A DNA stretch of 64,000 bases from Leptolyngbya cf. ectocarpi LEGE 11479 (GCF_015207065.1 NZ_JADEXP010000001.1:1-64000), one strand, 5' to 3'. Positions 1 through 10,423 are shown, counted from the first letter of the stretch. Notes: generated from the letters alone by a model not told the origin. Translations and numbers: made by a program.

Positions 1-818
1 CCAATTAAGTCCGCCAGGGTGGGATTTTTGATCAGATTTTCTAACTGATTACCGTGAGCCGTGCCCACTAGTTGTACACCCCGTTCGGCAATGGTACGAG
101 CGGCTAAGGCTTCGAGTTCGGTACCGATTTCATCAATGACAATCACCTCGGGGGTATGGTTTTCCACCGCCTCAATCATGACCTGATGCTGTTGCTCTGG
201 TCGAGCTACCTGCATGCGTCGGGCTCGTCCAATGGCAGGGTGGGGAATATCCCCATCCCCAGCAATTTCATTAGAGGTGTCAATAATCACCACCCGCTTG
301 TTCAGATCGTCGGCCAACACACGGGCAATCTCTCGCAGAGCCGTTGTTTTGCCGACACCTGGCCGCCCCAGCAATAGGATAGACTGGCCTGCTTCCACCA
401 GGTCACGAATCATCTCCACGGTGCCAAAGACGGCTCGCCCCACGCGGCACGTCAGGCCAATAATGGTACCCGCCCGATTCCGCATGGCGCTGATGCGATG
501 TAGGGTTTTCTCAATACCGGCCCGGTTATCGCCGCCGAAGGTGCCTACACGCTCGATACAATGGTCGAGATCCTCTTTGGAGATCACTTGCTCCGAAAGA
601 TAGTCTGCTTGGCCTGGAAATCTGGCGTCGGGGCGTCGGCCCAAATCCAGAATCACCTCAATCAGCTGATGCCGCTGGGGATGCTTGCTAAGGGGCTGAC
701 TCAGGGCAGCAGGTAAAATGCTGAGCAGCTGGTCCAAATCGTCATGAATTGGAGCCGTACGGCTAGACAAGGTAGAAGTCGATTCAGGCGCAGATTGATG
801 TTCGTCTGAACGAGCCAT
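1..818 (-). CDS. Ycf45-like AAA ATPase, probable R3H-domain protein (3' part missing)
   Basis: This gene starts with ATG at 818 and runs off the left edge; 272 codons are visible with no stop. The translation shows a P-loop GRPGVGKTT at residues 151-159 and a Walker B stretch [10 protein letters not shown] near 225-234, in an ATPase core that resembles the SpoIIIAA/Ycf45 group. Cyanobacterial members usually carry an R3H nucleic-acid-binding domain at the C-terminus, which would lie outside the window. The biochemical role of the family is not well settled. No strong Shine-Dalgarno is visible, but the first codons fit the family. It is followed upstream, on the same strand, by ldpA about 100 bp away. 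Confidence 0.85.
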   Translation of the reverse strand, partial: MARSDEHQSAPESTSTLSSRTAPIHDDLDQLLSILPAALSQPLSKHPQRHQLIEVILDLGRRPDARFPGQADYLSEQVISKEDLDHCIERVGTFGGDNRAGIEKTLHRISAMRNRAGTIIGLTCRVGRAVFGTVEMIRDLVEAGQSILLLGRPGVGKTTALREIARVLADDLNKRVVIIDTSNEIAGDGDIPHPAIGRARRMQVARPEQQHQVMIEAVENHTPEVIVIDEIGTELEALAARTIAERGVQLVGTAHGNQLENLIKNPTLADLI

Positions 819-914
819 AGATTTGGGAGTTAAACAGAGAAGTAGAAACAGACTTGGATCAACAAATTTCTTAGCAGCGCTAGCGGTATGGAGCCCCCAA
901 GTGCCTCTAAAAGG

Positions 915-2051
915 TTATGGAGGGATAGTAGCGGTTGAGGTGTGCGGCCCACACAGGTCATGCTTTAAGAATTGTGAATATCTAATTTTGGGATGTGCGT
1001 CAGGTTTGATTTGACTTACTAGCTCACCAGCCAAACTAACCTGCTGCCATAGTTTTTCGGGATCATCTTCCAGAGGACTATCCCCTACATCCACCAAACG
1101 TCTGGCATAACTACCGTAGGCGATGCCGTTGATGCCGTACGTTGTATGCTCGAGCGGAGATGGATGGCGTTCCTGGAGTAAATTGAGAGATCGCAACTTA
1201 GCTACCGTGTAATCGTTGGTGCCACCTGCTAGTTGAACATAGCCAGGTAAACGGGCGTTTAAGACTTTTTGAGCTAATCGAATAGTCGCCAGGGTGGTGC
1301 CTTTCCCAATATCACCAGTCATGGAACGACCGTCAGTCTGCCATAGCAACTGTGGCGGTTTGGGCTCCATTAGTTGGTAGAGCTGGGCTAAGTAATCAAC
1401 AATGGCACTGGTATGGGGTTCACCATCGGGGCAGCTAATCGCAATCAGCTTCAGCTGGGAAATGTAGGGAGCTAGCTGCTGCCACAGAACCTGAAATTCT
1501 GCCTGCCGACCTATTTGGGTATGAATTTCGATGGCATCGATGTGGGGCAGTAAGGCGGGTGCGATCGCACCCGCAGCCACCTTGAACGAACGCTCTTCAA
1601 TTATTCCAAGAGGGCACATCGGCAAACAGCGGCCACAGCCATAACAGCGGTCGGCCATTACCCCTAGCCCATCAACCTGAGCCTCTTTCATCTGCGAAAT
1701 GGGTAATATCGCATGAGCTGGACAAACTCGCTCACAAGGCCTCAGACAGTCCGCCGGACATCTTTTTAACTCAAACCAAGCCTTGCGAAAGTGGGGATCC
1801 TGTCCATCATTAAAGCTCACCATCAACCAAGGTTTATCGATGGCGGCAATTGTCTGGGCCGCCGCAATTCCCGCCAAAGCAGCCTGAACAACCGCTAGTT
1901 CAGCAGCTACATCAATACAATCTGCCCCTGCCAAACTATAAACCAGGGACAAATTTCGAATTTTTGAGACATCTTGATAACTAGCGCCGCAAATAAGCTT
2001 GAACCATTGACCAAGCTCTAGGGCATCTAGCGGTTTTTGCGAAATAGCCAC
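915..2051 (-). CDS. ldpA: LdpA, Fe-S protein of the circadian clock input pathway
   Basis: The 378-residue protein has two ferredoxin-like cysteine clusters: C98, C102, C106, C110 followed by P, and C136, C139, C142, C146 followed by P. This fits the two Fe-S clusters known for LdpA (light-dependent period A), which in Synechococcus elongatus links redox or light state to the period of the Kai clock. The C-terminal half (residues 160-345) is the family-specific domain. It lies 77 bp downstream of ndhN on the same strand, so the two may be co-transcribed. That pairing of a redox-sensing clock input with a plastoquinone-reducing NDH-1 subunit is suggestive. Family assignment is firm; clock function in this organism is inferred. 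Confidence 0.92.
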   Translation of the reverse strand: MAISQKPLDALELGQWFKLICGASYQDVSKIRNLSLVYSLAGADCIDVAAELAVVQAALAGIAAAQTIAAIDKPWLMVSFNDGQDPHFRKAWFELKRCPADCLRPCERVCPAHAILPISQMKEAQVDGLGVMADRCYGCGRCLPMCPLGIIEERSFKVAAGAIAPALLPHIDAIEIHTQIGRQAEFQVLWQQLAPYISQLKLIAISCPDGEPHTSAIVDYLAQLYQLMEPKPPQLLWQTDGRSMTGDIGKGTTLATIRLAQKVLNARLPGYVQLAGGTNDYTVAKLRSLNLLQERHPSPLEHTTYGINGIAYGSYARRLVDVGDSPLEDDPEKLWQQVSLAGELVSQIKPDAHPKIRYSQFLKHDLCGPHTSTATIPP

Positions 2052-2128
2052 CCACCTATGCTATCTCTTCTGCCAGTAATCTGCAGACACATAGAGCGTT
2101 TAATCTAGTGAGCTAGCCCAAAAGAAAT

Positions 2129-2602
2129 CTATGCAGACTGCACAGCATTCTTCAAAGGGAACCACTTAAACGAACGCTCGCCGCCCAGCTCAACCACAAC
2201 TTTGATACGTGGGTCAGCGGCACTCAACGTTGCCAAAAAGGCTAGCTCCTGACTCGATAAAATATGTCCTTCAATCAACCAAAGCACAATCCCCTTCATA
2301 CCAGGGGCCATCCGCTCTAAGCGATAGCTAAGGACCGGCGGAATAAAATAACGATCGCCAACAGCCGCTTGCCCCGTGCCTTTCTTCCCTAAGTGAGGCG
2401 GACGAACACCATGGACATCCCCTAAATAAGCTGATAAATCGCCCAGACCACGGGCCGTCATGTGCAGACTTTCATAGCCCGCCGCCCGCATGCGCCGTTG
2501 ATAGCGGCCCTCAAAACCACCCTCAAGCGGTATTCGCACTGCTAGCGCACCATTGCTCTCTAAATCACGGACGAACCGATTGCCCAGTACCAGTAATCCC
2601 AT
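2129..2602 (-). CDS. ndhN: NAD(P)H-quinone oxidoreductase subunit N (NDH-1)
   Basis: The 157-residue protein matches NdhN, a stromal/cytoplasmic-side subunit of the cyanobacterial and chloroplast NDH-1 complex used in cyclic electron flow, respiration and CO2 uptake. Diagnostic segments are LEGGFEGRYQRRMRAAGYES near residues 27-46 and the ending VVVELGGERSFKWFPLKN. Length is as expected for the family. It is soluble with no membrane segment. It reads away from the ribosomal cluster, so the 521-bp gap to rplC is a divergent promoter region. ldpA follows on the same strand. Confidence 0.95.
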   Translation of the reverse strand: MGLLVLGNRFVRDLESNGALAVRIPLEGGFEGRYQRRMRAAGYESLHMTARGLGDLSAYLGDVHGVRPPHLGKKGTGQAAVGDRYFIPPVLSYRLERMAPGMKGIVLWLIEGHILSSQELAFLATLSAADPRIKVVVELGGERSFKWFPLKNAVQSA

Positions 2603-2981
2603 AGCTTATGCAAACAGTGCCTGTAGTGAATTAACCCATCTATATATTAGAGATATTAGAGCCGTTAGCCATCACCTTATTAAAAAACCAGTGAATTCAG
2701 ATTTATGACGACATGGCCAATTTAGTGCTTCTGCATGGATACGTATGCAAGATAGGGAAACTCTTCCGCCATCTCAGCATAAAACTATTCTCAAAAAAGT
2801 GGACAAGTGCATCAAATATCTGTAGCATTAGAGACCGCTGCTAAATTAGATACTAGGCGGGTTTCTGTTTAAGTCTAAGGCAGCACTTTACCGGCTCAAA
2901 GGGTTACATCTCCTGCACATTTCTGCAATGAGAGCTGTGCAAATCCCTAGCCATTAACGTTAGATATTCAATCTAATACGG

Positions 2982-3011
2982 TTGAATTTTCAGAAGAGCA
3001 GTCAATACCAT
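2982..3011 (+). promoter_or_regulatory. Weak candidate promoter for the ribosomal cluster
   Basis: TTGAAT (2982-2987), 18-bp spacer, TACCAT (3006-3011), about 110 bp upstream of rplC. The match is only moderate and other placements in this AT-rich gap are possible. Confidence 0.2.
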
Positions 3012-3112
3012 TTAGGATTTATTTGCTTTTCTGGACAATTGCCCCCGCTGTGAAAAAACAAGGGGCTCAAACTGCTGGCTGTGGTAATGCAGGCTGGCTG
3101 AAATGTTTAGTC

Positions 3113-3116
3113 GGAG
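3113..3116 (+). promoter_or_regulatory. Ribosome binding site fixing the rplC GTG start
   Basis: GGAG at 3113-3116 lies 7 nt before a GTG at 3124. This supports GTG 3124 over the in-frame ATG at 3103, which would overlap the site. Confidence 0.7.
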
Positions 3117-3123
3117 ATTGATT

Positions 3124-3762
3124 GTGTCTGTCGGTATTCTCGGGACAAAGCTGGGAATGACTCAGGTGTTTGACGACACTGGCAATGCTGTGCCAGTAAC
3201 TGTCGTTCAAGCAGGCCCTTGTGTTGTCACCCAAGTTAAAACGAAACAAACCGATGGCTACTGCGCCGTGCAGATTGGCTATCAGGAAGTAGCAGAAAAA
3301 GCATTAAGTAAGCCTGAGTTGGGTCACCTTAAAAAGGCAGGCCCTACTAATCTGCGCCACTTGCGCGAGTATCGCGTTGACGACAGTTCAACGTTTGAGC
3401 TGGGTCAAACGTTGGCTGCAGATATTTTTGAGGCTGGTCAGCTTGTAGATGTCTCCGGCAAAAGTATTGGTAAGGGATTTTCTGGGAACCAAAAGCGCCA
3501 TAACTTTAAGCGTGGACCCATGACCCATGGTTCTAAAAACCATCGCCTACCAGGATCTATTGGTCCTGGTACAACACCTGGTCGTGTCTATCCTGGCAAG
3601 AAAATGGCTGGTCAGCTGGGCAACGTCAAGGTCACCGTGCGTAAGCTATCGGTAGTCAAGGTTGATAGTGAGCGTAATGTTCTGCTAATCAAAGGTGCTG
3701 TTCCTGGTAAGCCAGGTGCACTGTTGAACATTGCCCCTGCAAACATTGTCGGCAAGAAATAA
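3124..3762 (+). CDS. rplC: 50S ribosomal protein L3
   Basis: First gene of the S10/spc cluster. Starting at GTG 3124 the protein is 212 residues and begins [16 protein letters not shown], the normal L3 N-terminus. The in-frame ATG at 3103 adds seven unrelated residues and lacks a Shine-Dalgarno. The central basic loop with [17 protein letters not shown] (residues 138-154), which reaches toward the peptidyl-transferase centre, is intact. As in other cyanobacteria the cluster begins here and rpsJ lies elsewhere. rplD follows after 20 bp. Confidence 0.97.
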   Translation: MSVGILGTKLGMTQVFDDTGNAVPVTVVQAGPCVVTQVKTKQTDGYCAVQIGYQEVAEKALSKPELGHLKKAGPTNLRHLREYRVDDSSTFELGQTLAADIFEAGQLVDVSGKSIGKGFSGNQKRHNFKRGPMTHGSKNHRLPGSIGPGTTPGRVYPGKKMAGQLGNVKVTVRKLSVVKVDSERNVLLIKGAVPGKPGALLNIAPANIVGKK

Positions 3763-3782
3763 AGGGGGCTAAGAACTTAATT

Positions 3783-4415
3783 ATGGTTGATTGCGTAGTA
3801 AAGGATTGGCAAGGAGCTGATGCAGGCACCGCTAATCTTGACTTAAACGTTGCGAAAGAAGATAACGCAGCTCACATCGTTCATCGTGCCATTGTGCGTC
3901 AGATGCATAACTCACGCCAAGGTACATTGTCTTCCAAAACTCGTTCCGAGGTCCGTGGAGGCGGTCGCAAGCCATGGCGTCAGAAAGGAACTGGGCGCGC
4001 TCGTGCTGGTTCAAACCGTTCTCCCCTATGGCGCGGTGGTGGTGTGATTTTCGGTCCTAAACCTCGCGACTTCGAAGTCAAAATGAATCGCAAAGAGCGT
4101 CGTCTCGCTCTACGTACGGCGTTTCAGAGTCGTGTGGAAGATATGGTCGTCGTTCAAAGTTTTGCGGACCAGCTGACATCACCCAAAACGAAAGAAGTCC
4201 TGTCGGCGATGGAACGGTGGGGTCTAGATGCTGACCAGAAAACTCTGATGATCACGGCTGAGAAAAACGAGACTATTCATCGTTCTGTACGAAACGTAGC
4301 CAATATCAAGCTCATCTTGGCTACAAATCTGAATGTTTACGACATCCTACTAGCTGACCAGTTAGTGGTGACAGCAACCGCTCTCGAGAAAATTCAGGAG
4401 GTGTACAGTGCCTAA
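3783..4415 (+). CDS. rplD: 50S ribosomal protein L4
   Basis: 210 residues. The conserved extended loop with [19 protein letters not shown] near residues 60-78 lines the exit tunnel in known structures and is complete. Its last codons overlap the start of rplW by 8 nt, which implies translational coupling. In enterobacteria L4 represses its own operon, but no leader evidence for that is visible here. Confidence 0.97.
   Translation: MVDCVVKDWQGADAGTANLDLNVAKEDNAAHIVHRAIVRQMHNSRQGTLSSKTRSEVRGGGRKPWRQKGTGRARAGSNRSPLWRGGGVIFGPKPRDFEVKMNRKERRLALRTAFQSRVEDMVVVQSFADQLTSPKTKEVLSAMERWGLDADQKTLMITAEKNETIHRSVRNVANIKLILATNLNVYDILLADQLVVTATALEKIQEVYSA
4396..4401 (+). promoter_or_regulatory. Strong ribosome binding site for rplW inside rplD
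   Basis: AGGAGG at 4396-4401 lies within the rplD reading frame, 6 nt before the GTG at 4408. It establishes the overlapping GTG start of rplW. Confidence 0.75.
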
Positions 4416-4713
4416 GGCAATTGACTCCCGAAATTTACCTGACATCATTCGGAAACCTCTCATTACCGAGAAGGCTACTTTGAATCTGGAAAACAACCAG
4501 TACACATTTGAAGTAGCGCCAAAAGCAACAAAGACTGAAATTAAAACAGCTATTGAAGCCTTATTTGAGGTGAAGGTAACGGGTATCAGCACCATGAACC
4601 CACCCCGTAAGAAAAAACGTCTCGGTCGATTTATAGGTTACAAGCCTACTTATAAGCGGGCAGTCGTCACCCTCGCAGAGGGCGATAGTATTCCCCTCTT
4701 CCCAGATGTCTAG
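4408..4713 (+). CDS. rplW: 50S ribosomal protein L23
   Basis: 101 residues from a GTG start that overlaps the rplD stop by 8 nt and is preceded by AGGAGG. The sequence [20 protein letters not shown] and the Lys/Arg-rich stretch [20 protein letters not shown] are typical of L23. L23 sits at the exit tunnel and docks trigger factor and SRP in known ribosomes. Length is normal. Confidence 0.96.
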   Translation: MPKAIDSRNLPDIIRKPLITEKATLNLENNQYTFEVAPKATKTEIKTAIEALFEVKVTGISTMNPPRKKKRLGRFIGYKPTYKRAVVTLAEGDSIPLFPDV

Positions 4714-4751
4714 TAACGACCTCAGCACTCCATTAGTTTGCAGATAAAATC

Positions 4752-5615
4752 ATGGGAATTCGTACTTATCGGCCTCTGACTCCAGGAACTCGTGAGCGCA
4801 GTGTTTCTGACTTTTCAGAAATCACTCGGAGCAAGCCGGAAAAGAAATTAACGCGCTCTATTCATCGTGCTAAAGGCAGAAACAACCGTGGGGTTATTAC
4901 CTGTCGTCATCGTGGGGGTGGCCACAAGCGTCTCTATCGCGTTATTGACTTTAAGAGAAATAAGCGAGAGATGACAGCAGAGGTCCTGTCCATTGAATAT
5001 GATCCAAACAGAAATGCTCGCATCTCCCTAGTTCAGTACGAGGATGAGGAGAAGCGCTACATTCTGCATCCTGTGGGTTTAGCCGTAGGTTCTACCATTG
5101 TGGCGGGTCCTGATGCTCCGCTGGAAGTAGGTAATGCACTGCCGCTGCATAAAATGCCCCTTGGTACATCAGTTCATAACGTTGAGTTATACCCAGGCCG
5201 TGGTGGTCAAATCGTCCGTGCCGCAGGTGCTTCTGCTCAAGTTATGGCCAAAGAGGGTGGCTATGTCACCCTCAAGCTACCTTCCAGTGAAGTTCGGATG
5301 GTACGTCGCGAGTGCTATGCCACGATTGGTCAAGTCGGCAACGTAGAAGCGCGCAACGTTACCCTTGGTAAGGCCGGTCGGAAACGTTGGTTGGGTCGCC
5401 GTCCAGAAGTTCGCGGTAGTGTGATGAACCCGGTGGACCATCCCCATGGTGGTGGTGAAGGGCGTGCTCCAATTGGTCGCAGTGGACCGGTAACTCCTTG
5501 GGGTAAGCCTGCACTTGGATACAAAACTCGTGACAAGAAGAAGGCCAGTACGTCGCTAATAGTGCGCCGTCGTCGTCGTTCTTCCAAACGTGGTCGCGGT
5601 GGTCGTGATGCGTAG
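4752..5615 (+). CDS. rplB: 50S ribosomal protein L2
   Basis: 287 residues, the normal L2 length. The highly conserved C-terminal segment with [20 protein letters not shown] (about residues 225-244) contains the histidine implicated in peptidyl-transferase function. The very basic tail [16 protein letters not shown] is intact. It is 38 bp after rplW and 79 bp before rpsS. Confidence 0.97.
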   Translation: MGIRTYRPLTPGTRERSVSDFSEITRSKPEKKLTRSIHRAKGRNNRGVITCRHRGGGHKRLYRVIDFKRNKREMTAEVLSIEYDPNRNARISLVQYEDEEKRYILHPVGLAVGSTIVAGPDAPLEVGNALPLHKMPLGTSVHNVELYPGRGGQIVRAAGASAQVMAKEGGYVTLKLPSSEVRMVRRECYATIGQVGNVEARNVTLGKAGRKRWLGRRPEVRGSVMNPVDHPHGGGEGRAPIGRSGPVTPWGKPALGYKTRDKKKASTSLIVRRRRRSSKRGRGGRDA

Positions 5616-5694
5616 GCGTCTATCCAGAGATATGGATGTGATGGTTCACCAATTCTTTTGTTGTTTAACCGATTGTTTTTAGGCTGGCGAAACT

Positions 5695-5973
5695 ATGGCT
5701 CGCTCTCTCAAGAAAGGACCTTTTGTGGCAGATCATCTGCTCAAAAAAATTGAAAAACTCAATGTAAAAGGAGACAAGCAGGTTATCAAAACCTGGTCTC
5801 GTGCCTCCACAATTATTCCTCAGATGATTGGGCATACCATCGCCGTCCATAACGGTCGTCAGCATGTTCCTGTCTATGTAAGTGAGCAAATGGTGGGCCA
5901 TAAGCTAGGCGAATTTGCTCCCACGCGCACATTTCGTGGGCATGTCAAGGGTGATAAGAAAGCGAGACGTTAG
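5695..5973 (+). CDS. rpsS: 30S ribosomal protein S19
   Basis: 92 residues starting [16 protein letters not shown], with the conserved IVPQMIG-like stretch (here [20 protein letters not shown]). S19 binds 16S rRNA in the small-subunit head together with S13. Starts at ATG 5695, eight bases before rplV at the other end, consistent with co-translation. Confidence 0.97.
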   Translation: MARSLKKGPFVADHLLKKIEKLNVKGDKQVIKTWSRASTIIPQMIGHTIAVHNGRQHVPVYVSEQMVGHKLGEFAPTRTFRGHVKGDKKARR

Positions 5974-5981
5974 AAATAGCC

Positions 5982-6344
5982 ATGGTTGAAATCGATAGTA
6001 GTAATCAAGTTAAGTCTGTTGCTCGCTACATTCGGATGTCTCCCCACAAGGTGCGTCGGGTGCTTGATCAAATTCGTGGGCTCTCCTATCGAGAGGCCCT
6101 AATTATTCTTGAGTTCATGCCCTACAGATCCTGCGAGCCAATCCTGAAGGTGCTTCGCTCTGCTGTAGCCAATGCTGAGCACAACAATGGTATGGATCCA
6201 GTCGATCTCTATGTTAGTGAAGCCTTTGCTGACCAAGGGCCTGTCTTAAAGCGTTATCGCCCTCGAGCTCAGGGTCGTGCTTATCAGATTCGGAAACCGA
6301 CCTGCCACATTACGATTGCCGTAGCGCCTGGCTCTTCTAGATAG
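5982..6344 (+). CDS. rplV: 50S ribosomal protein L22
   Basis: 120 residues. The start [22 protein letters not shown]-type motif (here [19 protein letters not shown]) and the tunnel-lining hairpin region [20 protein letters not shown] are characteristic of L22. It is slightly longer than E. coli L22 because of a short N-terminal extension seen in cyanobacteria and chloroplasts. rpsC follows 45 bp later. Confidence 0.96.
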   Translation: MVEIDSSNQVKSVARYIRMSPHKVRRVLDQIRGLSYREALIILEFMPYRSCEPILKVLRSAVANAEHNNGMDPVDLYVSEAFADQGPVLKRYRPRAQGRAYQIRKPTCHITIAVAPGSSR

Positions 6345-6389
6345 ATCTGTTAGTTTTTTCACTGTTAGCTCTGTATAAGGTAAAAATCT

Positions 6390-7121
6390 GTGGGACAGAA
6401 AATTCACCCAATTGGCTTTCGACTTGGCATCACTAAGGAACATGCTTCCTGCTGGTATGCCGACTCAAAGCAATATCCTAGCCAGCTGCAAGAAGACCAT
6501 ACTATTCGCCAGTTTATTGAGAAAACCCTCAATAACGCCGGTATTTCAGACATTAAAATTGCTCGCAAAGCTGACCAGATCGATTTGGAACTGCATACAG
6601 CCCGACCTGGTGTTGTTGTTGGTCGTGGCGGCACCGGGATTGAGTCACTGCGAGTCGGCTTGCAGAAACAGCTTAAGGACAACACTCGTCAGATTCGTAT
6701 CAATGTGATCGAAATTGCTCGTGTTGATGCCGAAGCTGCCCTGATTGCTGAGTATATTACTCAGCAGCTAGAGCGTCGGGTTTCATTTCGTCGGGTTGTA
6801 CGTCAGACAATTCAACGGGCGCAACGGGCTGGTGTTGAAGGGATCAAGATTCAGGTTAGTGGTCGTCTGAATGGGGCTGAAATTGCTCGAACTGAGTGGA
6901 CACGGGAAGGTCGTGTCCCCCTGCACACCCTACGTGCAAATATCGATTATGCCTATAAGACTGCCCAAACAACCTACGGAATTCTAGGTATCAAAGTTTG
7001 GGTCTTTAAAGGTGAAATTATTCCGGGACAAGAGGATGCACCTCAACCCGCTAATAATCAGCCCCGTCGTCGTCAGCCTCGTCGTCGTCAGCAGTTTGAA
7101 GATCGTTCTAACGATTCTTAA
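6390..7121 (+). CDS. rpsC: 30S ribosomal protein S3
   Basis: 243 residues from a GTG start; the next residues [13 protein letters not shown] are the invariant S3 N-terminus, so GTG 6390 is the true start. A KH domain follows, with [13 protein letters not shown] near residues 75-87. The C-terminus has a short basic repeat, PRRRQ twice, followed by an acidic end. S3 guards the mRNA entry channel. Confidence 0.97.
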   Translation: MGQKIHPIGFRLGITKEHASCWYADSKQYPSQLQEDHTIRQFIEKTLNNAGISDIKIARKADQIDLELHTARPGVVVGRGGTGIESLRVGLQKQLKDNTRQIRINVIEIARVDAEAALIAEYITQQLERRVSFRRVVRQTIQRAQRAGVEGIKIQVSGRLNGAEIARTEWTREGRVPLHTLRANIDYAYKTAQTTYGILGIKVWVFKGEIIPGQEDAPQPANNQPRRRQPRRRQQFEDRSNDS

Positions 7122-7156
7122 GCTTTCTCTTTAACTGTTTAGCCTGTTTAAGCACC

Positions 7157-7576
7157 ATGCTGAGTCCTAGAAGAACAAAATTTCGTAAACAGCATCGCGG
7201 CCGTATGCGCGGTATGGCCCATCGAGGCAGCACGATTAACTTTGGTGAGTATGCTCTCCAGGCAACTGAATGCTCTTGGATGACCTCTCGTCAGATCGAG
7301 GCTGCACGTCGTGCGATGACTCGTTATGTAAAACGTGGCGGAAAGATCTGGATCCGCGTTTTTCCAGATAAGCCTGTGACCATGCGTCCGGCTGAAACCC
7401 GGATGGGTTCTGGTAAAGGTAATCCAGAATTTTGGGTTGCTGTGATCAAACCCGGTCGAATTCTATTTGAAATTACAGGTGTGCCTGAGGAAATCGCCCG
7501 TGAGGCTATGCGTTTAGCATCCTTTAAGCTGCCATTCAAAACCAAATTCATCGCCCGTGAAGGATTGGAGGATTAA
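7157..7576 (+). CDS. rplP: 50S ribosomal protein L16
   Basis: 139 residues beginning [19 protein letters not shown], the standard L16 start. It contains [26 protein letters not shown], the region near A-site tRNA in ribosome structures. Ends only 3 bp before rpmC, so the two are very likely translated from the same message with coupling. Confidence 0.97.
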   Translation: MLSPRRTKFRKQHRGRMRGMAHRGSTINFGEYALQATECSWMTSRQIEAARRAMTRYVKRGGKIWIRVFPDKPVTMRPAETRMGSGKGNPEFWVAVIKPGRILFEITGVPEEIAREAMRLASFKLPFKTKFIAREGLED

Positions 7577-7579
7577 GAG

Positions 7580-7825
7580 ATGGTACTTTCTAAGGCTAAA
7601 GAGTTAAGAACGCTTAGTGATGATGAGCTTTCTACTGAGATAGCAAATATCAAGCGAGAGTTGTTTGATTTGCGTTTTCAACAAGCTACTCGTCAGATGG
7701 AGACGGGCTTTCATCAGTTTAAACATGCCCGCCGAAAATTAGCTCAGCTAATGACTATCGAGCGCGAGCGTCAGCTGATAGCTGGTGTAGCTAATGAAGA
7801 GGCAGCAGTAAGTAGCGAGCAGTAG
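7580..7825 (+). CDS. rpmC: 50S ribosomal protein L29
   Basis: 81 residues; the core ELRTLSDDELSTEIANIKRE and LFDLRFQQATRQ are typical of L29. It is about 18 residues longer than E. coli L29 because of a C-terminal tail, common in cyanobacteria. L29 lies by the tunnel exit next to L23. rpsQ begins 13 bp later. Confidence 0.95.
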   Translation: MVLSKAKELRTLSDDELSTEIANIKRELFDLRFQQATRQMETGFHQFKHARRKLAQLMTIERERQLIAGVANEEAAVSSEQ

Positions 7826-7838
7826 GAGTTAAACAGCC

Positions 7839-8090
7839 ATGGCAGCTAAAGAATTAACAGGGCGTGTTGTTAGCGACAAGATGGATAAAACAGTTGTAGT
7901 GGCTGTTGAAAACCGAGTCCCTCACCCAAAGTATCAAAAAATTGTTGTCCGTACTAAGAAGTACAAGGCTCATGATGATGCCAATGAATGTAAGGCTGGG
8001 GACCTTGTTCGTATCCGAGAAACTCGTCCCCTCAGCCGTACTAAGTGCTGGGTCGTTGCCGATATCCTAGGCCGTTCTGAAAAAGTGTAG
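7839..8090 (+). CDS. rpsQ: 30S ribosomal protein S17
   Basis: 83 residues with the OB-fold S17 signature: [20 protein letters not shown] at residues 8-27 and [16 protein letters not shown] near the end. S17 binds 16S rRNA early in assembly. Normal length, 12 bp before rplN. Confidence 0.96.
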   Translation: MAAKELTGRVVSDKMDKTVVVAVENRVPHPKYQKIVVRTKKYKAHDDANECKAGDLVRIRETRPLSRTKCWVVADILGRSEKV

Positions 8091-8102
8091 GGGAACCGAT
8101 TA

Positions 8103-8468
8103 ATGATTCAGCAGGAAACATATCTGAATGTGGCAGATAACAGCGGTGCACGTAAGCTCATGTGCATTCGTGTCTTGGGTGGAAATCGTCGCTATGCTGG
8201 CGTAGGCGATGTCATTATTGCCGTGGTTAAAGATGCACTGCCGAACATGGGCGTAAAAAAGTCTGACGTAGTCCGTGCAGTTGTAGTGCGCACCAGGAAA
8301 AATCTTCGTCGCAGCAGTGGCATGAGTATCCGTTTTGACGATAATGCGGCTGTTCTTATAAACAATGACAATAATCCCAAGGGTACTCGGGTTTTTGGGC
8401 CGGTTGCCCGCGAACTAAGGGATAGAAACTTTACCAAAATTGTTTCATTAGCACCGGAGGTACTGTAG
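8103..8468 (+). CDS. rplN: 50S ribosomal protein L14
   Basis: 121 residues starting [19 protein letters not shown], the canonical L14 N-terminus, and including [14 protein letters not shown]-like sequence ([17 protein letters not shown]). L14 contributes to the subunit interface. Its TAG stop shares one base with the GTG start of rplX. Confidence 0.97.
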   Translation: MIQQETYLNVADNSGARKLMCIRVLGGNRRYAGVGDVIIAVVKDALPNMGVKKSDVVRAVVVRTRKNLRRSSGMSIRFDDNAAVLINNDNNPKGTRVFGPVARELRDRNFTKIVSLAPEVL

Positions 8469-8809
8469 TGGTAACAAAACAGCCCGTGCGCCATAGGATG
8501 CACATCAAGAAAGGTGACACTGTACAAGTCATCACGGGTAAAGATAAGGGCAAAGTTGGTGAAGTTACAACTGTCTTGCCTAAGAAGAGTCAGATCGTTG
8601 TTGAAGGCGTCAATATTCGCACTAAGCACGTGAAGCCTCGACAGGAAGGTGAGTCTGGACAAATTGTCACCTCTGAATTTCCAATTCATAGCTCAAATGT
8701 GATGCTTTACTCTAAAAAAGAAAAGGTAGCTAGCCGTGTTGGCTATACCTTTACTGAAGATGGTCGTAAAGTCCGCATATTGAAAAAGACAGGCGAAATT
8801 ATCGATTAG
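8468..8809 (+). CDS. rplX: 50S ribosomal protein L24
   Basis: 113 residues from a GTG that overlaps the rplN stop by one base (TAGTG). The KOW motif is [20 protein letters not shown] near residues 12-31. The alternative in-frame ATG eleven codons downstream would remove the N-terminal extension that other cyanobacterial L24 proteins also have, so the GTG is preferred. L24 nucleates 50S assembly. Confidence 0.94.
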   Translation: MVTKQPVRHRMHIKKGDTVQVITGKDKGKVGEVTTVLPKKSQIVVEGVNIRTKHVKPRQEGESGQIVTSEFPIHSSNVMLYSKKEKVASRVGYTFTEDGRKVRILKKTGEIID

Positions 8810-8853
8810 CCCATTATTTGTCCCTGACCAAGCCCAGGGAAAGGAAAGAGAGA

Positions 8854-9399
8854 ATGGCTGAACAGTTAAAAGATTTTTACAATACAAAGGTTGTTCCTAA
8901 ATTAATGGAGCAATTTGAGTATAAGAACTTACATCAAGTACCTAAAGTACTCAAAGTAACCATCAACCGTGGTTTAGGTGAAGCTTCTCAAAACGCAAAA
9001 GCGTTAGAGGCATCAGTGAGTGAGGTGGGAGTAATCACAGGTCAGCGACCCGTAATTACTCGCGCAAAAAAAGCAATTGCTGGCTTCAAGATTCGTCAGG
9101 GTATGCCAGTAGGGGTGATGGTTACCCTTCGTTCTGAGCGTATGTATGCATTCCTAAATCGTTTAATCAATTTAGTATTGCCCCGAATTCGTGACTTTCG
9201 AGGTGTAAATCCTGGAAGTTTTGATGGGCGTGGTAATTACACCCTGGGGCTGCGGGAGCAGTTGATTTTCCCTGAGGTCAGTTACGACAGTGTTGATCAG
9301 GTTCGAGGCATGGATATCACAATTGTGACTGATGCCAAGACTGATGAGGAAGGACGAGCCCTTCTCAAAGAGCTGGGAATGCCGTTCCGGGATAGCTGA
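8854..9399 (+). CDS. rplE: 50S ribosomal protein L5
   Basis: 181 residues from ATG 8854, preceded by a purine-rich AAGGAAAGAGAG stretch. An in-frame TTG at 8818 would add 12 residues not seen in the family. Diagnostic parts are [20 protein letters not shown] and the loop [20 protein letters not shown]5 binds 5S rRNA with L18 and contacts the 30S head. Confidence 0.96.
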   Translation: MAEQLKDFYNTKVVPKLMEQFEYKNLHQVPKVLKVTINRGLGEASQNAKALEASVSEVGVITGQRPVITRAKKAIAGFKIRQGMPVGVMVTLRSERMYAFLNRLINLVLPRIRDFRGVNPGSFDGRGNYTLGLREQLIFPEVSYDSVDQVRGMDITIVTDAKTDEEGRALLKELGMPFRDS

Positions 9400-9419
9400 G
9401 GTTTATACGAGAGAGAAAT

Positions 9420-9821
9420 ATGGCGGCTAACGATACGATTTCAGACATGCTGACGCGCATTCGAAATGCAAATCTTGCGCGGCATAGGACTGTCCAAATC
9501 CCATCTACCAAAGTTACCCGAAATATCGCCAAGGTGCTTCAAGAAGAAGGCTTTATTGGTGATACCTCGGATTCAACTGAGGGTATTGCACGAATGATGA
9601 CTGTGAGCCTTAAGTACAAAGGGAAAATGCAGCAGCCTATTATTCGTAACTTGACCCGTGTTAGCAAACCAGGTTTGCGAGTTTACGCAAGCTGTAAGGA
9701 CCTACCTCGAGTTTTGGGAGGTATTGGTATTGCTATCGTTTCTACATCAAGTGGCATCATGACCGATAGGGATGCTCGTCATAAAGGTGTTGGTGGAGAA
9801 GTTCTTTGCTATATCTGGTAA
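9420..9821 (+). CDS. rpsH: 30S ribosomal protein S8
   Basis: 133 residues. N-terminus [17 protein letters not shown] and C-terminus [29 protein letters not shown] are characteristic of S8. rpsN is absent between L5 and S8, as is usual in cyanobacteria, where S14 is encoded elsewhere. In E. coli S8 is the spc-operon repressor; no such target was identified here. Confidence 0.97.
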   Translation: MAANDTISDMLTRIRNANLARHRTVQIPSTKVTRNIAKVLQEEGFIGDTSDSTEGIARMMTVSLKYKGKMQQPIIRNLTRVSKPGLRVYASCKDLPRVLGGIGIAIVSTSSGIMTDRDARHKGVGGEVLCYIW

Positions 9822-9886
9822 CGGGTTACCTCATTTGTAGTTAGTTGTTTTCACGTCCGTTGCTGGCGGTTAGGGAAGGATTCAAA

Positions 9887-10423
9887 ATGTCTCGGATTGG
9901 TAAAAAACCGGTGCCTGTGCCTTCAGGTGTAACTGTTTCTATTGATGCTCAATCGGTAGCTGTTAAAGGCCCTAAGGGAGAGCTGTCTCGTGTTCTGCCT
10001 AGAGAAGTCGATATTGCCCAAGACGGGGAGCAGATTGTTGTGACTCGTCAAAGTGACTCACGTACGTCAAGGGCCTGCCACGGTTTATCACGCACTTTGA
10101 TCGCCAATATGGTGGAGGGTGTGTCCAAAGGCTTTGAAAAGCGTCTCGAAATTAAAGGTGTAGGTTATCGTGCCGCCATTAAAGGCAAGACGTTGACCAT
10201 GAATTTGGGTTACAGCCATCCGGTAGAGTTTGAACCGCCAGCGGGTATTGACTTTAAAGTAGAAAGCAACACCAATGTAACTGTTAGTGGCATTGACAAG
10301 GAGCTGGTCGGAACTATCGCTGCTAAGATTCGGGATGCTCGCCCACCTGAACCTTATAAAGGTAAGGGAGTACGCTATCTCGGTGAGATGGTTAGACGGA
10401 AAGCTGGTAAAGCAGGGAAGTAA
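9887..10423 (+). CDS. rplF: 50S ribosomal protein L6
   Basis: 178 residues from ATG 9887, starting [25 protein letters not shown]-like purines at 9873-9880 act as ribosome binding site. An upstream in-frame start at 9845 would add 14 non-family residues. The two L6 repeats are present, with [22 protein letters not shown] near the C-terminus. rplR follows after 7 bp. Confidence 0.96.
   Translation: MSRIGKKPVPVPSGVTVSIDAQSVAVKGPKGELSRVLPREVDIAQDGEQIVVTRQSDSRTSRACHGLSRTLIANMVEGVSKGFEKRLEIKGVGYRAAIKGKTLTMNLGYSHPVEFEPPAGIDFKVESNTNVTVSGIDKELVGTIAAKIRDARPPEPYKGKGVRYLGEMVRRKAGKAGK

Larger units (their letters stand above)
2603..3123. other. Divergent intergenic region between ndhN and rplC
   Basis: This 521-bp AT-rich gap contains no credible gene. 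It must hold the promoters for ndhN (minus) and for the large ribosomal cluster (plus). One weak sigma-70-like pair on the plus strand is TTGAAT at 2982-2987 and TACCAT at 3006-3011 with an 18-bp spacer. Nothing else stands out. Confidence 0.5.

Noticed and set aside
214-603. 129-codon plus-strand frame opposite the ycf45-like gene
   Set aside because: The minus strand encodes clear P-loop and Walker B motifs in the same place.
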